A stretch of 64,000 nucleotides of DNA from Hetaerina americana (GCA_022747635.1 JAKTNV010000064.1:2425950-2489949), one strand, 5' to 3'. Shown: positions 10,860 through 22,581, counted from the first letter of the stretch. Numbers and translations are program-made. Notes: a model not told the origin generated them from the sequence alone.

Positions 10860-12585
10860 AAGAATATTTCGGCCGAATTACTTGCGTTGACAGTGCATTG
10901 ATTAATTAGGCGTTTGAATTAAATATAAAGGTAACTTTTTCAATGTTTCAAATTAGGCTGGTAATTATCCAGCGGCGAATTGTTTGCATTCCATTTAAAT
11001 TCATGGAAGACACCCGACCTGTTTCGTCGCTTATCATGATGCCCAAGCGAATGCAGGCGGAATCGCCCTCAGGTGCAAGGGCTTCAAGGAGGGGACTTCC
11101 TTCAGTTACGTACGCATGCAAGACTTTTGAGGGAGAGGGGCAGTGGGCGTTTCATTTCGCCCGGGAGGAATCTTACCTAGGATTTACTTAGGCATTTCTT
11201 CATACATTGTCTACGAAAAAAGAATGCTAATTATCCTTGATGACCAAAGACCATTTTGCGCAATCGCTCATTAATCAAATAGTCGCTTCACAATTATTCA
11301 AGTATTTATCAACCCATCGTAAGATTTTCAAATGGTTGATTCATTTCACTATATCTACATATTTATATTAAACTAAATAAATAAGGCGTCATGTACGTTG
11401 GCGTACTTTTTTCATCACATACTCGTAATTTAAGTATGTACGCGCACTCGTAGCGAAAAGTGCTGGCGTCTTACCCAAATGAGATTTTTTAAGGAACAAT
11501 TGGCCATTTTGGCAAATTAATGATAGCGCCGATGGTTGTGTAAGAGGGTTGACTGATTCTGACAAAGGGGAAAAGGGGTCTAAAGCAAAGAAGAATGGCC
11601 TCACGTAATAATTTAAGGACGACCTCGAAGCGGAAGGAGGTACGTGGGAGAGGGAAATGCAGCCAGGGAAGGGCGGGATGGGGCATCAATCAGGGTCTGA
11701 TGCCCAACTAACCAAGGCCATTAACTAAAACCGTATGCTATTTAAAATCCTTAAATTTCCAATTACAAATCTTGGCCCCTAATCCTGCTAATGTCCAATG
11801 TGGTTGAGTTATTGGCTGATATCAATGACAAGAGACACTCCTGAGTCAGTACATACGAGAATTCTTCTACGAGAATTCTCGTAGAATTCTTCATACTCAT
11901 ATATTGGTATGCATGAAGAATTTTCACGAGTGGTCCTAGGATTACCGAGGACCATCTTCAGTGATATTTCCGAAAAGAGGTCGGCACTTGAAGACGCGTA
12001 GATTACTGGAATGACTCGGGGTTGTGTTCTAATTTCGCTCAGGCATGGGCCTCCTATCGCAGCCACTGTATCCTGCACCCACTACCATGTCCTCGATGAA
12101 GATGGTCACCTGGTGGCCCAAATCACTGTGCTTTCTTGTGTGTGCATCAATGTATTGGCTAAGAAGCATCTTCCGCTATCACTGGCAATTCGTACTGTCG
12201 ACACTAGGTTTCCTAGAGCTCGGGTGGACGGCTTTAAAAATACCCCTCTTATTTAGAAACCAGGGTTCTCACCGTGGTTGCTTCTGAAAGTCCAAACCCT
12301 GGCTTATTTAGAATAACCCCGTTCCCTCGAAAGCACTGCCGGTAATGCGAGGGTCGCAGGGTGCATGCTCACTGGCCAGGCGTTTGTTTTGCCGACGCTG
12401 CCTCCCAGCCGTAGGGATGCTGTGCATTCTCCATCCACGCTTGGAAGTTATTTTTTTCGATTTACCAATTTCCTCTCCATATGAGACAGTCGTCGCTATC
12501 TGATTCAAATACTTCACTTCATTTTCACTCCGCCTTTGTTTTTGGCAAATGATATTGCTCAACCCGAACACGATCGTAAAGAGGC
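10860..12585. other. No recognised gene or repeat
   Basis: Mixed-composition sequence. There is a short EcoRI-like palindromic cluster near 11855-11895 (ctacgagaattctcgtag). ORFs of 60-90 codons on both strands resemble nothing I know. Confidence 0.4.
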
Positions 12586-12589
12586 TTTT

Positions 12590-13650
12590 ATTCTAGCCTG
12601 TGGATTTCTAATTCAGTAATAATCCTTTTGCTATTTCCACTCTGGATAAATGATATGCCAGATTGAATCTTCGATGCCAAATCCACTCTTATTGTAGATG
12701 ATGCTACCATTCTAATAAATGTCCTGAGCTACGACAAAGTGTAGACTCCACGGTTATATGCCTTCAAAATTGGTTTCAAAACAACTTATTGTGAATTTAT
12801 GTACAAAAAAACAGTATGCATACGCTTTGGCAAAAATCCACCACTGTCGGTTAAACTCTAAGATAAAGGAACTTAATTTAGTTGGCAGCGTAAATATCTT
12901 GTGTGTTCAGATTGAATCATCCCTAAAATGGTCCCTATATGTTGTTAACTTAAAATTTAAACTTAATAAAACTCTCTTTCTGCGGAGATATTAGTTTTTT
13001 AGAACTAGCTTAAATATTCTAAAATATCTATATCATTCAAAATTTCAATCTCGATTATCATATGGCATTATATTCTGGGGGGGATTGGATCAAGCCAAAG
13101 CCAAAAGATTTTAAAAGTTCAGGAAAAAGCCATAAGCCAGCCTATTTTAAACTTACCTTTCAGACTCCTGCATGCCTCATTTTCATGGGCTGCAAATTGT
13201 ACTTCTGCCTGCTCTTTATGTATACTATCTAATCTCATTTGTCAAGAATAACATGCATGCATACGAACAAAATCGAAACATCCATCGTCATAATACACGC
13301 AGTGCACTTGACACACACACACACTGAGGCAAGATTGTCTGATTTGAGAGGCGAGGGACCACATCACCGAGGAGACATTTGTTAACCTGCTTCCTCCAGA
13401 TTTAAAAGCATCTCTCTCAAATACTTTCGGGCGTAATCTTAAAGCACACATGCTTATTAAACCTTAAAACTCTGTAGATTAATTTTGTGCATTATGTATA
13501 AGTTGTTGTTTGCTAAATGTCCCTGCGTAATGTAAATCACCTGTTTTATGTGATCTATACCAACAGCATTGGAGTATATTTTATTTGTTTCATGACGAAA
13601 CCAAGCTGAACCTGCCTATGGTGAATGAAGCAATAAATAAATAATAATGT
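12590..13650 (+). mobile_element. Decayed jockey-like LINE, 3' third with tail
   Basis: Frameshifted plus-strand remnants of a reverse transcriptase: an INDMPD-like block, VDDATILI (active-site region), then SRLSYGIIFWGGLDQAKA and KVQEKAIS, then LPALYVYYLISFVK and HNTRSALDTH. These resemble the C-terminal region of jockey-type elements. A 3' UTR follows and ends in aataaataaata at 13630-13647, consistent with a retroposition tail. There are many stops, so the copy is old and inactive. Confidence 0.75.
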
Positions 13651-13934
13651 CGCACAGTAGACCAATACGTAGACCTTCAGCAGCTCACGGTGCCTCCATA
13701 GTTAACCTGTTCATTAGGTTTTTCCAAATGAAAGCGACTGGTCAATTTTGGTCTTTCACTCATTTTCCATTAATGCTTCCGAATTAAAGTAATAATACCA
13801 GGATTTTTGTTGAACCAAACTGCATGCTTTTATTGTGTGCATATGTAGCTCAAATGTATCATAAAATTACGAATGTACGACCCATCCCCAGCTGGCTAAG
13901 TTATTTAACAGTTTACTTGGACATCAATCAGTTT

Positions 13935-14035
13935 AACTGGGGGTTCTCCTGAGAGGTCGGTATTTGAACCCAGAATCATTCGGTAAGTGGGCTAACACTC
14001 TTATCCACAAGTCTACCAGCGTAGCCATAATCTAA
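13935..14035 (-). mobile_element. Possible tRNA-derived SINE head
   Basis: The minus strand reads ggctacgctggtagacttgt and later ttctgggttcaaataccgac, with Pol III A-box-like and B-box-like elements spaced as in a tRNA. The stems are imperfect, so this is not a functional tRNA. No second copy was found in the window. Confidence 0.45.
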
Positions 14036-14039
14036 TCCC

Positions 14040-14940
14040 TATTTATTTAATCGGTGAACCCTTTTCTTCAGACGAAGACCCAATCGTATTGTGGATGACG
14101 AGTGGGCGGCCCCATCTGCATTCACTCCACGCAAAGGGCGCTTGGCAGAGGGTGTTCCAGCACACCAGCCAGACCTGGAGGATCGCTCTGTGCTCGGCAG
14201 CGTTTGTCGCAGATGTATTTCCTCCTACATAATTTTGATGCACCACGGATCTTTTATCAGTTATTGTTTATATATTCCTATCCTATTATTCTACCAGGGT
14301 GAGTGGACTAAGCTCGCGGCTTGAAAGCGGTCTTTTAGCAAGCGTCATTGGCTCACAGGGGATTAGGAATGCGTTCGCCTTCGCTTCGACTGCATGCAAC
14401 AGGCTCCCGCTTTCTCTCTCTCGACGAAACACAAGATCAACGGGAGTCTCCCCCTTTGATCTATGCGTACGTGTGGCTGATGTCACCACATACGGGCCCG
14501 AGGTTCATTTCGCAGCCTCTCTAACCTCACCTCCGACCCAATGATGCACGTCAAGCATAAGACTTGAAATGATCCCTAATAGTCGCAAGCAAGACCGTAG
14601 GACTGATTCCTTGTTTGATCTTGGCGTTTGAACGTTCTCGTGTCCCCCCCCCCTCCCAAGAACCTGCAGTCATCGTGAGACGCTTCTCGGGCCTTCCGAA
14701 AGAAGCGTTCACCGCCTGTGGAAGGCTTTTCTCTGAATATGCCATTGTTTCGTGCCCAAAAGTGATCGAAAAATGTCCAACGAGGAATTGAAGCAGCGAG
14801 AAATACGATGCATTCTTCACCTTTCCACCAGAATAATAATCTTCTTGAAATTGTAGTAACAGTGTGATGGGAAGTAGAAAATAGGAGGAGGAATAGAGAA
14901 TAGGAGGAATAGAGAATAGGAGGAGGAAAATAGGAGGGGG
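14040..14940. other. No recognised gene
   Basis: Overlapping ORFs on both strands (up to 149 codons at 14551-15000 minus) match no family known to me. A purine-rich, A/G-biased tract covers about 14870-14945. Confidence 0.4.
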
Positions 14941-14944
14941 GGTT

Positions 14945-15600
14945 ATGAATGACTTTTTTATTGTTTCCAAGACATTTGAAAGAAAACTGAATCGCCTCAT
15001 GGAGGGAGGGGAAAAATATGGATTAAAAATTAATAGAAGAACAGCAACGTCGATGAAAGGAGTGAAGGAGGAAGCGACGAAGATCCCCGAGAAAAGAGAA
15101 CGAATGGAGCCAGTAAAAAGTTACGAGGACAGTGGCACGTGGAGAAATAAAAGAGGACTGGATTTGTTGAAACAGAAAGAAATCAAGATTTGGTTGTTGA
15201 AAATCGTGATGCTTAACATTATAAATGAATTAAAGTCTAAAAAAGGAAATAGCAAAGTGCTTCCTACGTGAGGAGAGTTTACCTGCCCGGGTGTGAATCA
15301 CTGCGGGGGAGTGAAGGGAAGTGGGGCTCGGATTTGGAGAAGATCGCTAAACACAAATGATCGGATCATATGAGGAGGTTTTGAGGAAAAGCAGACGGAG
15401 GAAAACAACTTCTTATCACCATAGAGGACCGGAGGAGAAAATTCAACTGGATGGAAATGTGGTACTTCGAAGGGAATGTCCGTTTAAGAACGAGCTGAAA
15501 GGTACGGTAAAGGCGAAGTCAAAAGAGAGGAAGAAGGAGACGAAAGTGAAGGATGTGGCACCCACCATGGAACAGAGACTCCCGCCGCTCGCCTGATCGC
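14945..15600 (+). mobile_element. Decayed non-LTR LINE, RT C-terminal region
   Basis: Plus-strand fragments resemble the region after the RT active site in RTE-type LINEs: LMEGGEKYGLKINRRTATSM, then a VKSYEDSGTWRN block like V(K/E)xYKYLG, and after frameshifts EEVLRKSRRRKTT, KQLLITIEDRRRKFNW. It is diverged from LINE family A in this window, so it is probably a different family. Unusually purine-rich, with several frameshifts. Assignment is moderate. Confidence 0.55.
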
Positions 15601-15604
15601 CCTC

Positions 15605-16340
15605 ACCCAACTGCGCACCCGATCAACTCTTGGTCTCATTCAGAGCAGCGGCGGCGGCATCGCGAGTGTGGACGGCGGAGGCGAGTGCTCTTCTGAGCCA
15701 GGCACGAGGGGTGCGAAACCAATTTGCACTGTCGGCAAAAAGACACACATTCTAATACCACAAAGTGCGAGTGTTAGTGAAAATCTGGCCTTTCATTTTC
15801 ATCGCAAGGAAAAAGGACTAAAGTCATTGACGGCATCAGAAAAGTACTAGATGACACATCGTTATTTCTTTACATCGACTAGATCGAAATGATAATTATA
15901 AGGCAGTCGGTCTTTCGAATTAGGATAATGAGCGTCGATGCTATGATATTGCCGAATCGACGCTATGAACGATCTTGACGACGCGGAAGAGAATATCAAT
16001 TGACAATTTGGACAATTATTTAGGCATGAACCATGCAAGATTGATTTCGATTTGTTAGATGTGCATCGTAGACGAGAAAGATATGACACCCTTTCGCTCG
16101 AAGGCGAGGAGAGACTCACATTATAGTGATATAATACAACGTTATTAAATAACGATGTTGTACATGGAGGACTTATCGTCGATAGAATCCTCTCGAAAAA
16201 TCAGAAAATAATCGCCGCATCGATATAGCTATCGTCGCTTCCATGATGTTTTTATATCGGGGGCGACATTGGAAAATTAATTTCGCCCCCAAGGAATACT
16301 TAGAATTGTATGGCTCAAAGCCAATGATCAAAGGGATTCT
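15605..16340. other. No recognised gene
   Basis: Includes a GC-rich patch near 15600-15720 and short repeated cgatcgacgct-like words near 15930-15970. No protein or RNA was recognised. Confidence 0.35.
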
Positions 16341-16343
16341 CGT

Positions 16344-16670
16344 TTAACCATCTTCAGGATGGAATCCCCGTGAAGTTGCACGGGCCTTGGGCATGGTCGG
16401 CGCGGGGCGGAACGAATGAATGCAAGCCTCGACTCCTCGCATTGGCTGGGTCTTCCCCAGCGCGGCTGGCGCAGCATCGGCCGGCGTCGCAGTGAACGCC
16501 GTGGGATTGTAGGTCAGCAGCTTCGGCACGCAGCAACAGGTGTCTTTTGCCGCAGGGCACACATTCAGGGACTGCGCGCTCCCCTCGCCACACTCAATCG
16601 TTCGGAGGAAGAGGAGGGGCGGATGGCGCGCGATAGGCGCCCCCACGGGGTCACCTACCCACCCGGTCAT
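16344..16670 (-). other. GC-rich stretch with overlapping ORFs, unrecognised
   Basis: A GC-rich island of about 300 bp, unlike its AT-rich flanks. It holds long open frames on both strands: minus-strand frames of 108 and 79 codons and a plus-strand frame of 208 codons that runs on into LINE sequence. One minus frame has a Cys cluster (CPAAKDTCCCVPKLLTYN). The other has spaced Cys residues (CVPCGKRHLLL…, GVHCDAGRCC). I do not recognise either. It could be an exon, a CpG island or a GC-rich repeat. Confidence 0.35.
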
Positions 16671-16756
16671 CGGAGGTTATTGCGGGACAATGTTGATGTA
16701 AATGTAAGGCAGAAGCGGGAACTTTTAAGTGGTTGTGCTGGTGTCTGTATGTACAC

Positions 16757-17155
16757 AACCCGACATCCTACTAAACAGCAGGCCCCTCTTCATCCCGTCC
16801 AACATCCCTATCTATCCTGTCCCTGCCCTTTCCTAGTTTACTCCCATCTATCACAGTATTCAACATCCCAATGCCAATCAAAATGCTCTGCACACAACTT
16901 TCCTAACTCCTTTGGATTTCTCCCAACAATCCCCTCTCTTCGCCCACCATACCAAGCACTTCCTCGATTGTTTTCCTTTCTGTCCACTTCACTTCTTCCA
17001 ACCAACATTTCAAAAGCCTCCAATTCACGCCTATCATCCTAATTCAATGACCATGTTTCCGCGCCATGCAAAGCCACGCTCCACATTTAACTTTTATTGA
17101 GCCTTTTCTTAATGTGTTCTAACTCAACGTCCCTGTCATCAATGCCCTGTTGGGC
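16757..17155 (-). mobile_element. RTE-like LINE (family A) copy 2, 3' fragment
   Basis: Begins with a degenerate form of the 3'-terminal region shared by copies 3 and 5 (acatcctacta…cctcttcatcccgtccaaca). Continues on the minus strand into coding sequence ending in an LEAFEM-like block (MEAFEMLVG…SEVDRKENN). It is about 400 bp, strongly 5'-truncated and frameshifted. Confidence 0.75.
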
Positions 17156-17459
17156 CTCGTGTTGGGTGCACTCTATCACGAAGACCGGGTTATAAAATAA
17201 GTAGAATGTATTTTTTTTCCCGTGCACCTGGACGCCTGGATTTGGGCGATTTGTAGCAAAGAAAGTTGGTGGGAGGTATTGGGAAAGCGACGCCGCCCGC
17301 TTCAGTTGTCTCAGGGGCCGTTATAGCGTTCGGATTACTGCTAGACTGGACCCTTTTTCGACGGTCGCTTTACGAATTCACTATTCCACGTTCCATGGAG
17401 CACGGACACGCGATAAAATGTTGTATTATGCTCGTAGAATTGGGTTTTTGAGTCCATGA

Positions 17460-17990
17460 CCATGGTTATGGTTGCTTACGAAGATGAAGCAATGTCCCAA
17501 GGAAGGAATGATCTTCCACTTGGCACATTACGTTCTGGGAGGGTAGAGAGGAGGTTGACGACGAGGAACACCCTGGACGTCCGTCAGGGACACAGTTCGA
17601 CGTGAAAACAGGGAGAGACATGCTCATTTCCGATCGATGTCAGAGTGTAAGAAAGTCAACAGAACAGTGCAATAACACGGAAAACCACAGTGCATCGCAT
17701 TCTTACAGAAGATTTAGCCATGAGAGAGAGGTGTGTGTCAAGTTGGTCCCACGGATGCTGTCGGAAGATCAGACTGCTGCTCGTGTGACAACCTCGCATG
17801 CATCTATCTCTTGGACCGCTGTGAAAGTGACCTACATTCCAAATGTGGCACATCCGGACTTCTCTGTGTTCCCAAGAATAAAAGAAGCTTGGAAGGCAAC
17901 CATTTTGGAACGTTGAATAACGCCGAAGAGGTCGAGACGAGACGTTGACGCATTCCAGAAATCGTAGCAGTTGTACGGGGAGGAGGTCGT
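17460..17990 (+). pseudogene. Internally deleted mariner-family transposase
   Basis: Frameshifted plus-strand mariner remnant. N-terminal blocks: FWEGREEVDDEEHPGRPSG (the linker before the second HTH), KTTVHRILTEDLAMREVCV, then KLVPRMLSEDQTAAR. About 60 bases later the sequence resumes near the C-terminus: LLCVPKNKRSLEGNHFGTL, then NNAEEVETRR. All catalytic Asp blocks (TGDETW, HDNA, YSPDLAPxD) are missing. This is the same kind of core loss as the copies at 1-475 and 56946-57700. No terminal inverted repeat was identified. Confidence 0.82.
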
Positions 17991-18240
17991 TAGCGCCATC
18001 AGGGATGGATGGGAAAGGAGATAACCGGGTCGGCATCGGCATTAGCCTACTCTGAATGACGAAAAGTTCCAAGGAACGGAAGGTATACATTTTCACTCGA
18101 AGTGCCATCCACTAACTCCACCACTGCATTGTTTAGTGTTATACCACTGAAAAATATCTGCCGCCTCCAGGATTCGAACCCAGGCCCTCAAGGTGGGAAG
18201 CTAGTTCGTTAGCCACCCCTCCATTCCGACTAATTCGAGA
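17990..18240 (-). mobile_element. tRNA-derived SINE, family B, copy 1
   Basis: The tRNA-like head lies on the minus strand at 18155-18235 (ggggtggctaacgaactagc, then gggttcgaatcctggaggcg), with a clear B box. Its body includes cagatatttttcagtggtat and, further 3', the caccc/gggatggatgggaaagga end. The body matches 42838-43075 (gggatggacaggaaaggatg, tattagcctactct, ataccactgaaaaata) in the same orientation. Two copies define the family within this window. Confidence 0.78.
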
Positions 18241-18384
18241 AATGTGGAATGAAATGTAATTACAACCACACAAGTGACTTTGTTCCTGAGATTTGGAGAA
18301 GAAGGGCTTAAGATTAGATGCCTTGTAATATTCGGAAATTTCCAAGATCGCTCATTGTAAAGTCATATTGATCAATGACTTATG

Positions 18385-18540
18385 TATTCCTCCCGCCCCC
18401 CCCCCCTCCTTCACCTCCCTCTCTTCCCAAGTCCCCCCCCCCCCAACGCCATGCCAAGCCGTCTTCTTCCCCCCCCCCTTCTCTTTCCCCTCCTCCCACT
18501 CACCTCCACATCCTCACTCCTCCACTCCACTCTGCGCTGC
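18385..18540 (+). repeat. C-rich polypyrimidine tract
   Basis: A long C/T-biased stretch with several runs of eight or more C, ending 30 bp before the hammerhead-like motif at 18571. A similar but weaker pyrimidine-rich stretch (55065-55160) precedes the related motif at 55169. Confidence 0.85.
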
Positions 18541-18570
18541 ATAAAAAGAAATGCGTCTTCTGCACTTCAC

Positions 18571-18604
18571 CTGATGATGACTTTGTAAGTCAAAACATAT
18601 GTCG
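18571..18604 (+). ncRNA. Hammerhead-ribozyme-like motif
   Basis: Reads CTGATGA, one base, a perfect 5-bp hairpin (GACTT/AAGTC, loop TGT), AAAA (GAAA in the consensus) and CATATGTC. The segment between the last A and the terminal C is palindromic (ACATATGT), as in dimeric hammerheads with minimal stem III. The G-to-A change in GAAA and the one-base register offset mean this copy may be inactive. Compare 9936-9969, 54061-54092 and 55169-55199. Confidence 0.45.
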
Positions 18605-19084
18605 TACTTAATAAAAACGTATGCGGAAGAACAAAGTATTTTATTTTCCAAATTTATTTTAAAGTTTCAAATTACCTGAGAAAACTCAAGTAATAACTTT
18701 CTCAAGAAGTAGGTAGTCAAAGTTAACCATTTAAGTAAGAGAAAATAAGATAGAACAGATGCAATAATTAATATATATGGGTGTTATTTCACAGGTATAA
18801 TTTAGGGGTGTATGCGTGTTGAAGGATTCTTTTGTGCAGAAGGGATACCTAATGGCCACGTCGGATGAGGGAGACGTGGAGTCTAGAGGGGAATTGATCC
18901 AGAGGATCAGGGTTGTTACAGACACGGTGGCCTCGGACGGAACGAGAAGGGTACGGGATTGATTGTTTACTATGGAGAGCTATTGAAATGGAGATGCTGT
19001 TGCTTGTCGGTGGGTTGGATATGGACTGAGGCATGGAATTTGTTATTAAGAAGTGAGGTTTGTGCATATACGAGTCGTCTAATT

Positions 19085-19120
19085 ATATATATATATATAT
19101 ATTTATTTATTTATACATAA
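19085..19120. repeat. (TA)n / TTTA low-complexity tract
   Basis: A short TA run followed by tttatttatttata, just beyond the 3' end of the LINE A copy starting at 19139. Confidence 0.85.
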
Positions 19121-19558
19121 AATTATTATTACGTAATCTACCGGTTAAGGTAGTTTTTTGGATGGACACAGCTACTAAATAAATATTTTGTGACTCCTAA
19201 TAAAACACAAAATCCAGCATCCTACTCTACATCAGGTCCATCTTCATCTCTGAGTACTTTCTTCTTCCCTTCACCCCGTCCTACATCCCTATCCTGTTCC
19301 TTTCCTTACCTCGTTTGCCTAACATTCTCCCCTCTATTACAGTCTTCAACAGAACACTGCCGATCAATCCGCCCTTCATCCATTTTTCCTGCCTCCAGGG
19401 GATTTCTTCCAAAAATCCCCTCTTTTCGCTCACTATACCAAGTACTTCCTCATTTATTTTCTTCTTGCTGACCATTTGCTTGGTCATCAGCAAACCTAAC
19501 TGATTTTGCGAATTCCCCGCCGACTTTCATTCCTCCCTCCAGTTCTTCCCATACTTCT

Positions 19559-20140
19559 TTAATCATTTCCTCCACACATACGTTGAACAGCAACGGTGAT
19601 AATGGGCAACCCTGCCTTACACCTCTTCCTAACACTGCCCAACCGGACTCCCCGTTCCCCACTCGCACCTGAGCAGTCTGAGACATGCACAGGTTGCGGA
19701 TTAGCCTCCTTTCCCTCCAATCTATTCCTATTTTCTTCAATGCTCATTGGTTTTTCCCAATTCACTCTATAAAACGCTTTTTTGAAATCTACGAAACAGG
19801 CAAATACCTCTTGGTTGTGTTCTATATTCCTCTCGATTAATAATCTCATTACTGCAATGGCATCACGCGTACCTCTCCCCTTCCTAAACCCAAATTGGTC
19901 ATCCCCTAAGTAATCATTTACCCTACTCTCTATCTTTTTGTTTGTGATCCTGAGAACAACTTTAGCTGCGTGGGATATCAAACTTATTGTCCTGTAGTCC
20001 TCACATGATGTAGCCTTTACCTTTTTCGGAATAGGAACTGCAACTGATCTCACAAGGTCTTCCGGCCAGATACCTTCCTCATAGATACTACGAATCAGCC
20101 CATATAGCCACTTCCTCCCACATTTTCCTAAATATTTCAA
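19559..20140 (-). pseudogene. LINE A copy 3 reverse transcriptase remnant
   Basis: Encodes RT fingers and palm: RSVAVPIPKKVKATSCEDYR, TISLISHAAKVVLRITNKK, then DQFGFRKGRGTRDAI and CFVDFKKAFYRVNWE, carrying the first catalytic Asp. A frameshift near 19740 moves the active-site half (GVRQGCPLSPLLFN, VRFADDQA) to the neighbouring frame at 19450-19740. The same enzyme reverse-transcribes LINE RNA at a nicked target site in intact family members. Here it is inactive. Confidence 0.88.
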
Positions 20141-20209
20141 TAGTCCGCGGGAATGTTATCCACCCCCACGGCCTTATTTAGTTTCATCGCCCTTAATGCC
20201 CTTTCTATC

Positions 20210-20554
20210 TCATCGTCGAGTATGTCTGGCTGGACCTAAGCTATCTTCCTCTACGTCATGTTCCATCTCTATGTCTAACTTCGTTTGACTACGTTCTTTG
20301 CTATACAGTTCTTCTGTATATTCCTTCCATCTCCCTTGGATCTTTCCTGTGTCAACAATTATCTTACCCGCCTTATCTCCAACTGTTAGCATTGATCTTC
20401 CCGTCTTACTTCCCGATACTGATTTAACTTTGCTGTAGGGAATTTCCCCCTTCATCTGCAAACATTCCATATCCTCACACTGCGTCTTCCACCATGCTTC
20501 TTTTGCTTTATTTGTTACCCGTTTCAATTTATTATTCAGCTCTCTGTACTTCAT
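20210..20554 (-). pseudogene. LINE A copy 3 linker region
   Basis: Segment between endonuclease and RT: KYRELNNKLKRVTNKAKEA, WWKTQCEDMECLQ, then GKIQGRWKEYTEELYSKE. The same segment occurs in copy 5 (63675-63899) and in part in copy 4 (35750-35825). Such Trp-x-x-Tyr-x-x-x-Leu blocks precede RT in RTE-type LINEs. Confidence 0.8.
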
Positions 20555-21079
20555 TTGGCCTAACTCAGTGAGTACATTCTTCCATTTTCTCCTCTAATCC
20601 ATCTTTGTAATCATCTCATCCGTGATCCATGATTTCCTAGTCCTTTTTCCGTTAGCGGTTCCTTAAGTGTCTTTTGCGGCTTTCGATATCCCTTTCTTGA
20701 TACTTTCCCTTTTTTCTTCGATTGTACTTGGCTCTTTACCATCCTCCATGATTTCCTCTACAGCCTGTTAGTACTCCTTTCTTTTCAATCCAATTAATGC
20801 TTCTACATTCCCTTTTCTAACCCGCCGCCCCTACCTTTTCTTTTTGAAACGGACGCTACATTTCATTACAACTAAATTGTGGTCAGAGTCCGCATCTGAT
20901 CCCGGGAAGATGAGCGAATTTATTACACTGTTCCTAAATCTGTGTCTAACCAGAATATAATCTAGCTAATACCTTTCTGAGTCACCTGGCATTACCTGTG
21001 TCTTTTGTGGTGTCTAAACCAAGTGTTGGTGATGAGTAGCCCCTGTCTCCTGGAGAACTCACTTGCTTTCTCCCCGCGG

Positions 21080-21747
21080 TCATTCCTCGTGCCTAAACCG
21101 TAGTCCCCCCCCCCCCTCACCATCTCTTCCTTCGCCTACCGTCGCATTCCAATCTACCATCACAATCATAAATTTCCCTGCAGGAACACACACGATTATG
21201 TCCTCTAACTGATCGTATATCCTATCGACTTCGTGTTCCTTGTGGTTGCTCGGTGGCATGTATACCTGAATAACAACCATGTTCGTCGGTTCTGCTTTTA
21301 TCTTTATTAGTAATAATCTATCCATTACCTGCTCTATGTTGACTACGCTTCTTCCTACCTCTTCATTTAATACTATGGCAACCCCTCGTTGGCTCTCGTC
21401 CCCGCCGCTGTATATTATTCTATAATTATCACTCCAGTAATGCCCGCTATCCTTCCATCTCACCTCACATTGATCTAAAATATGTATTTTCCCCTTCCCA
21501 TCTCTCGCTTAATATTCTCCAATATCCCTGTCCTCATCATTTTCCCAACATTCCACGTTCCTACTCTAACTAATATGGCCATCTTCTCCTGCGTCTTCTG
21601 TCCTGCTGCTGCCGGTTTTCCCTTGCAAGGGTTTTGTGGGATTACGACCGCGGAAGCCTTGCCTCCCCCGCTGCCGGGCACGACACACGGCCGATTGGGC
21701 CGAGCCCCGTGGTTGCCGGGACTCAAAATCTCTGTATAGTCCATCAT
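21080..21747 (-). pseudogene. LINE A copy 3 AP-endonuclease remnant
   Basis: The N-terminus has VRVGTWNVGKMMRTGILEN, then after a frameshift CEVRWKDSGHYWSDNYRI, IIYSGGDESQRGVAIVLN, and VVIQVYMPPSNHKEHEVD, then MVDWNATVGEGRDG. These are the exonuclease-endonuclease-phosphatase blocks with the catalytic Glu (CEVRW) and the Asp-Asn pair, here DWN. The SDH block is recognisable further 3' near 20870-20910. The domain would nick target DNA to start retrotransposition. Confidence 0.87.
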
Positions 21748-22027
21748 GTTAATCTTGGGAATGATAATTGAGGTGGTTTCCCGTTGCCTTCCTCAATAGT
21801 GTTTTTAAGGTGACACCATCACTTACTGGCCGCCCCACTGGGGTCAGACGCCATTGCAGCCACCTCACTGAGGAACAGACGCTGCGTGGAATACCTTTCG
21901 TCTGGCTCCTAACCTTCGACCTATCAGGCATGGGTGACCCTACCAGGAGAAATTATTATTACTCCCGCCAGCACAGCTCCAGGGGTCATCGGAACGCACA
22001 AGCCCTTCCACCAAATAGGAAATTTTT

Positions 22028-22130
22028 TTACATTCGTGATCTGCTGAATTCCGTCTTCCCCACCTCTCCTGTGTTCGTCCTTTGTGTGGTTTCCTATCCC
22101 TCTTCCTTGTATCTGTTTCTATATAAATGA
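22028..22130 (+). repeat. Dispersed repeat unit ending in (TA)n
   Basis: Second copy of the 10120-10238 unit (gtgatctgctgaattccgtc, then ttccccacctctcctgtgtt), again running into a TA array. Confidence 0.75.
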
Positions 22131-22133
<3 letters not shown>

Positions 22134-22192
<59 letters not shown>

Positions 22193-22199
22193 GTATTTA
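22134..22199. repeat. (TA)n microsatellite
   Basis: A TA array with a few G interruptions on the 5' side of SINE A copy 1. Confidence 0.95.
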
Positions 22200-22202
22200 T
22201 AT

Positions 22203-22460
22203 GTGGGTCGCGGTAGTCCAGTGGGTAGAGCGTTGAACTGCTGATTGGAGGGTCCCTGTTTCGATTACCGGGCAAGACACTCTGGGCACCTGCAGCTCAA
22301 CCCAAGCTAAAGTGATTTTTCGGCTACCAGGTCTTCCTGGGAAGCCATAACCGGCACAGGGGAAGGAACTGGCCCCCTTACCCTGATGTGTGAATTTTCA
22401 CACGCCATTGGGCTTAGTACTGGGTGATCTCTACCATCACCTACTAAATCTACCTTCGGG
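22203..22460 (+). mobile_element. tRNA-derived SINE, family A, copy 1
   Basis: The best-preserved family A copy. The tRNA-like head is gggtcgcggtagtccagtgg (A-box region), then gtttcgattaccgggcaag (B-box region). The body contains ctctgggcacctgcagctca, accaggtcttcctgggaa, cctgatgtgtgaatttt and aaattctaccatcacctact-type blocks, ending at ggttgattactgtgtttatg. Related copies lie at 32431, 37375, 40130 and, inverted, 59356. TA arrays flank it on both sides. Confidence 0.88.
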
Positions 22461-22497
22461 TTGATTACTGTGTTTATGGATTTTATATATAAAAAAG

Positions 22498-22499
<2 letters not shown>

Positions 22500-22581
<82 letters not shown>

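Larger units (their letters stand above)
19139..22013 (-). mobile_element. RTE-like LINE (family A) copy 3, longest copy
   Basis: The most complete family A copy, on the minus strand. Running from the 5' end: a 5' UTR with gggtgaccctaccaggag near 21930, an AP-type endonuclease (21080-21747), a linker, reverse transcriptase (19559-20554), a C-terminal region and a 3' terminus beginning ctaccggttaaggtag at 19139. The 3' terminus matches copy 5 at 62163. Several frameshifts break the single ORF. A deletion near 19466-19480 fuses the RT active-site region directly to the C-terminal region, removing about 460 bases present in copy 5. The RTE assignment is from family resemblance of the endonuclease and RT; I could not test it phylogenetically. 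Confidence 0.87.

Noticed and set aside
11855..11895. Clustered gaattc palindromes as an operator or attachment site
   Set aside because: Short, isolated, and no adjacent element or gene gives them a role.
18375..18611. Proline-rich ORFs
   Set aside because: They arise from a C-rich polypyrimidine tract with no supporting domain or splice context.
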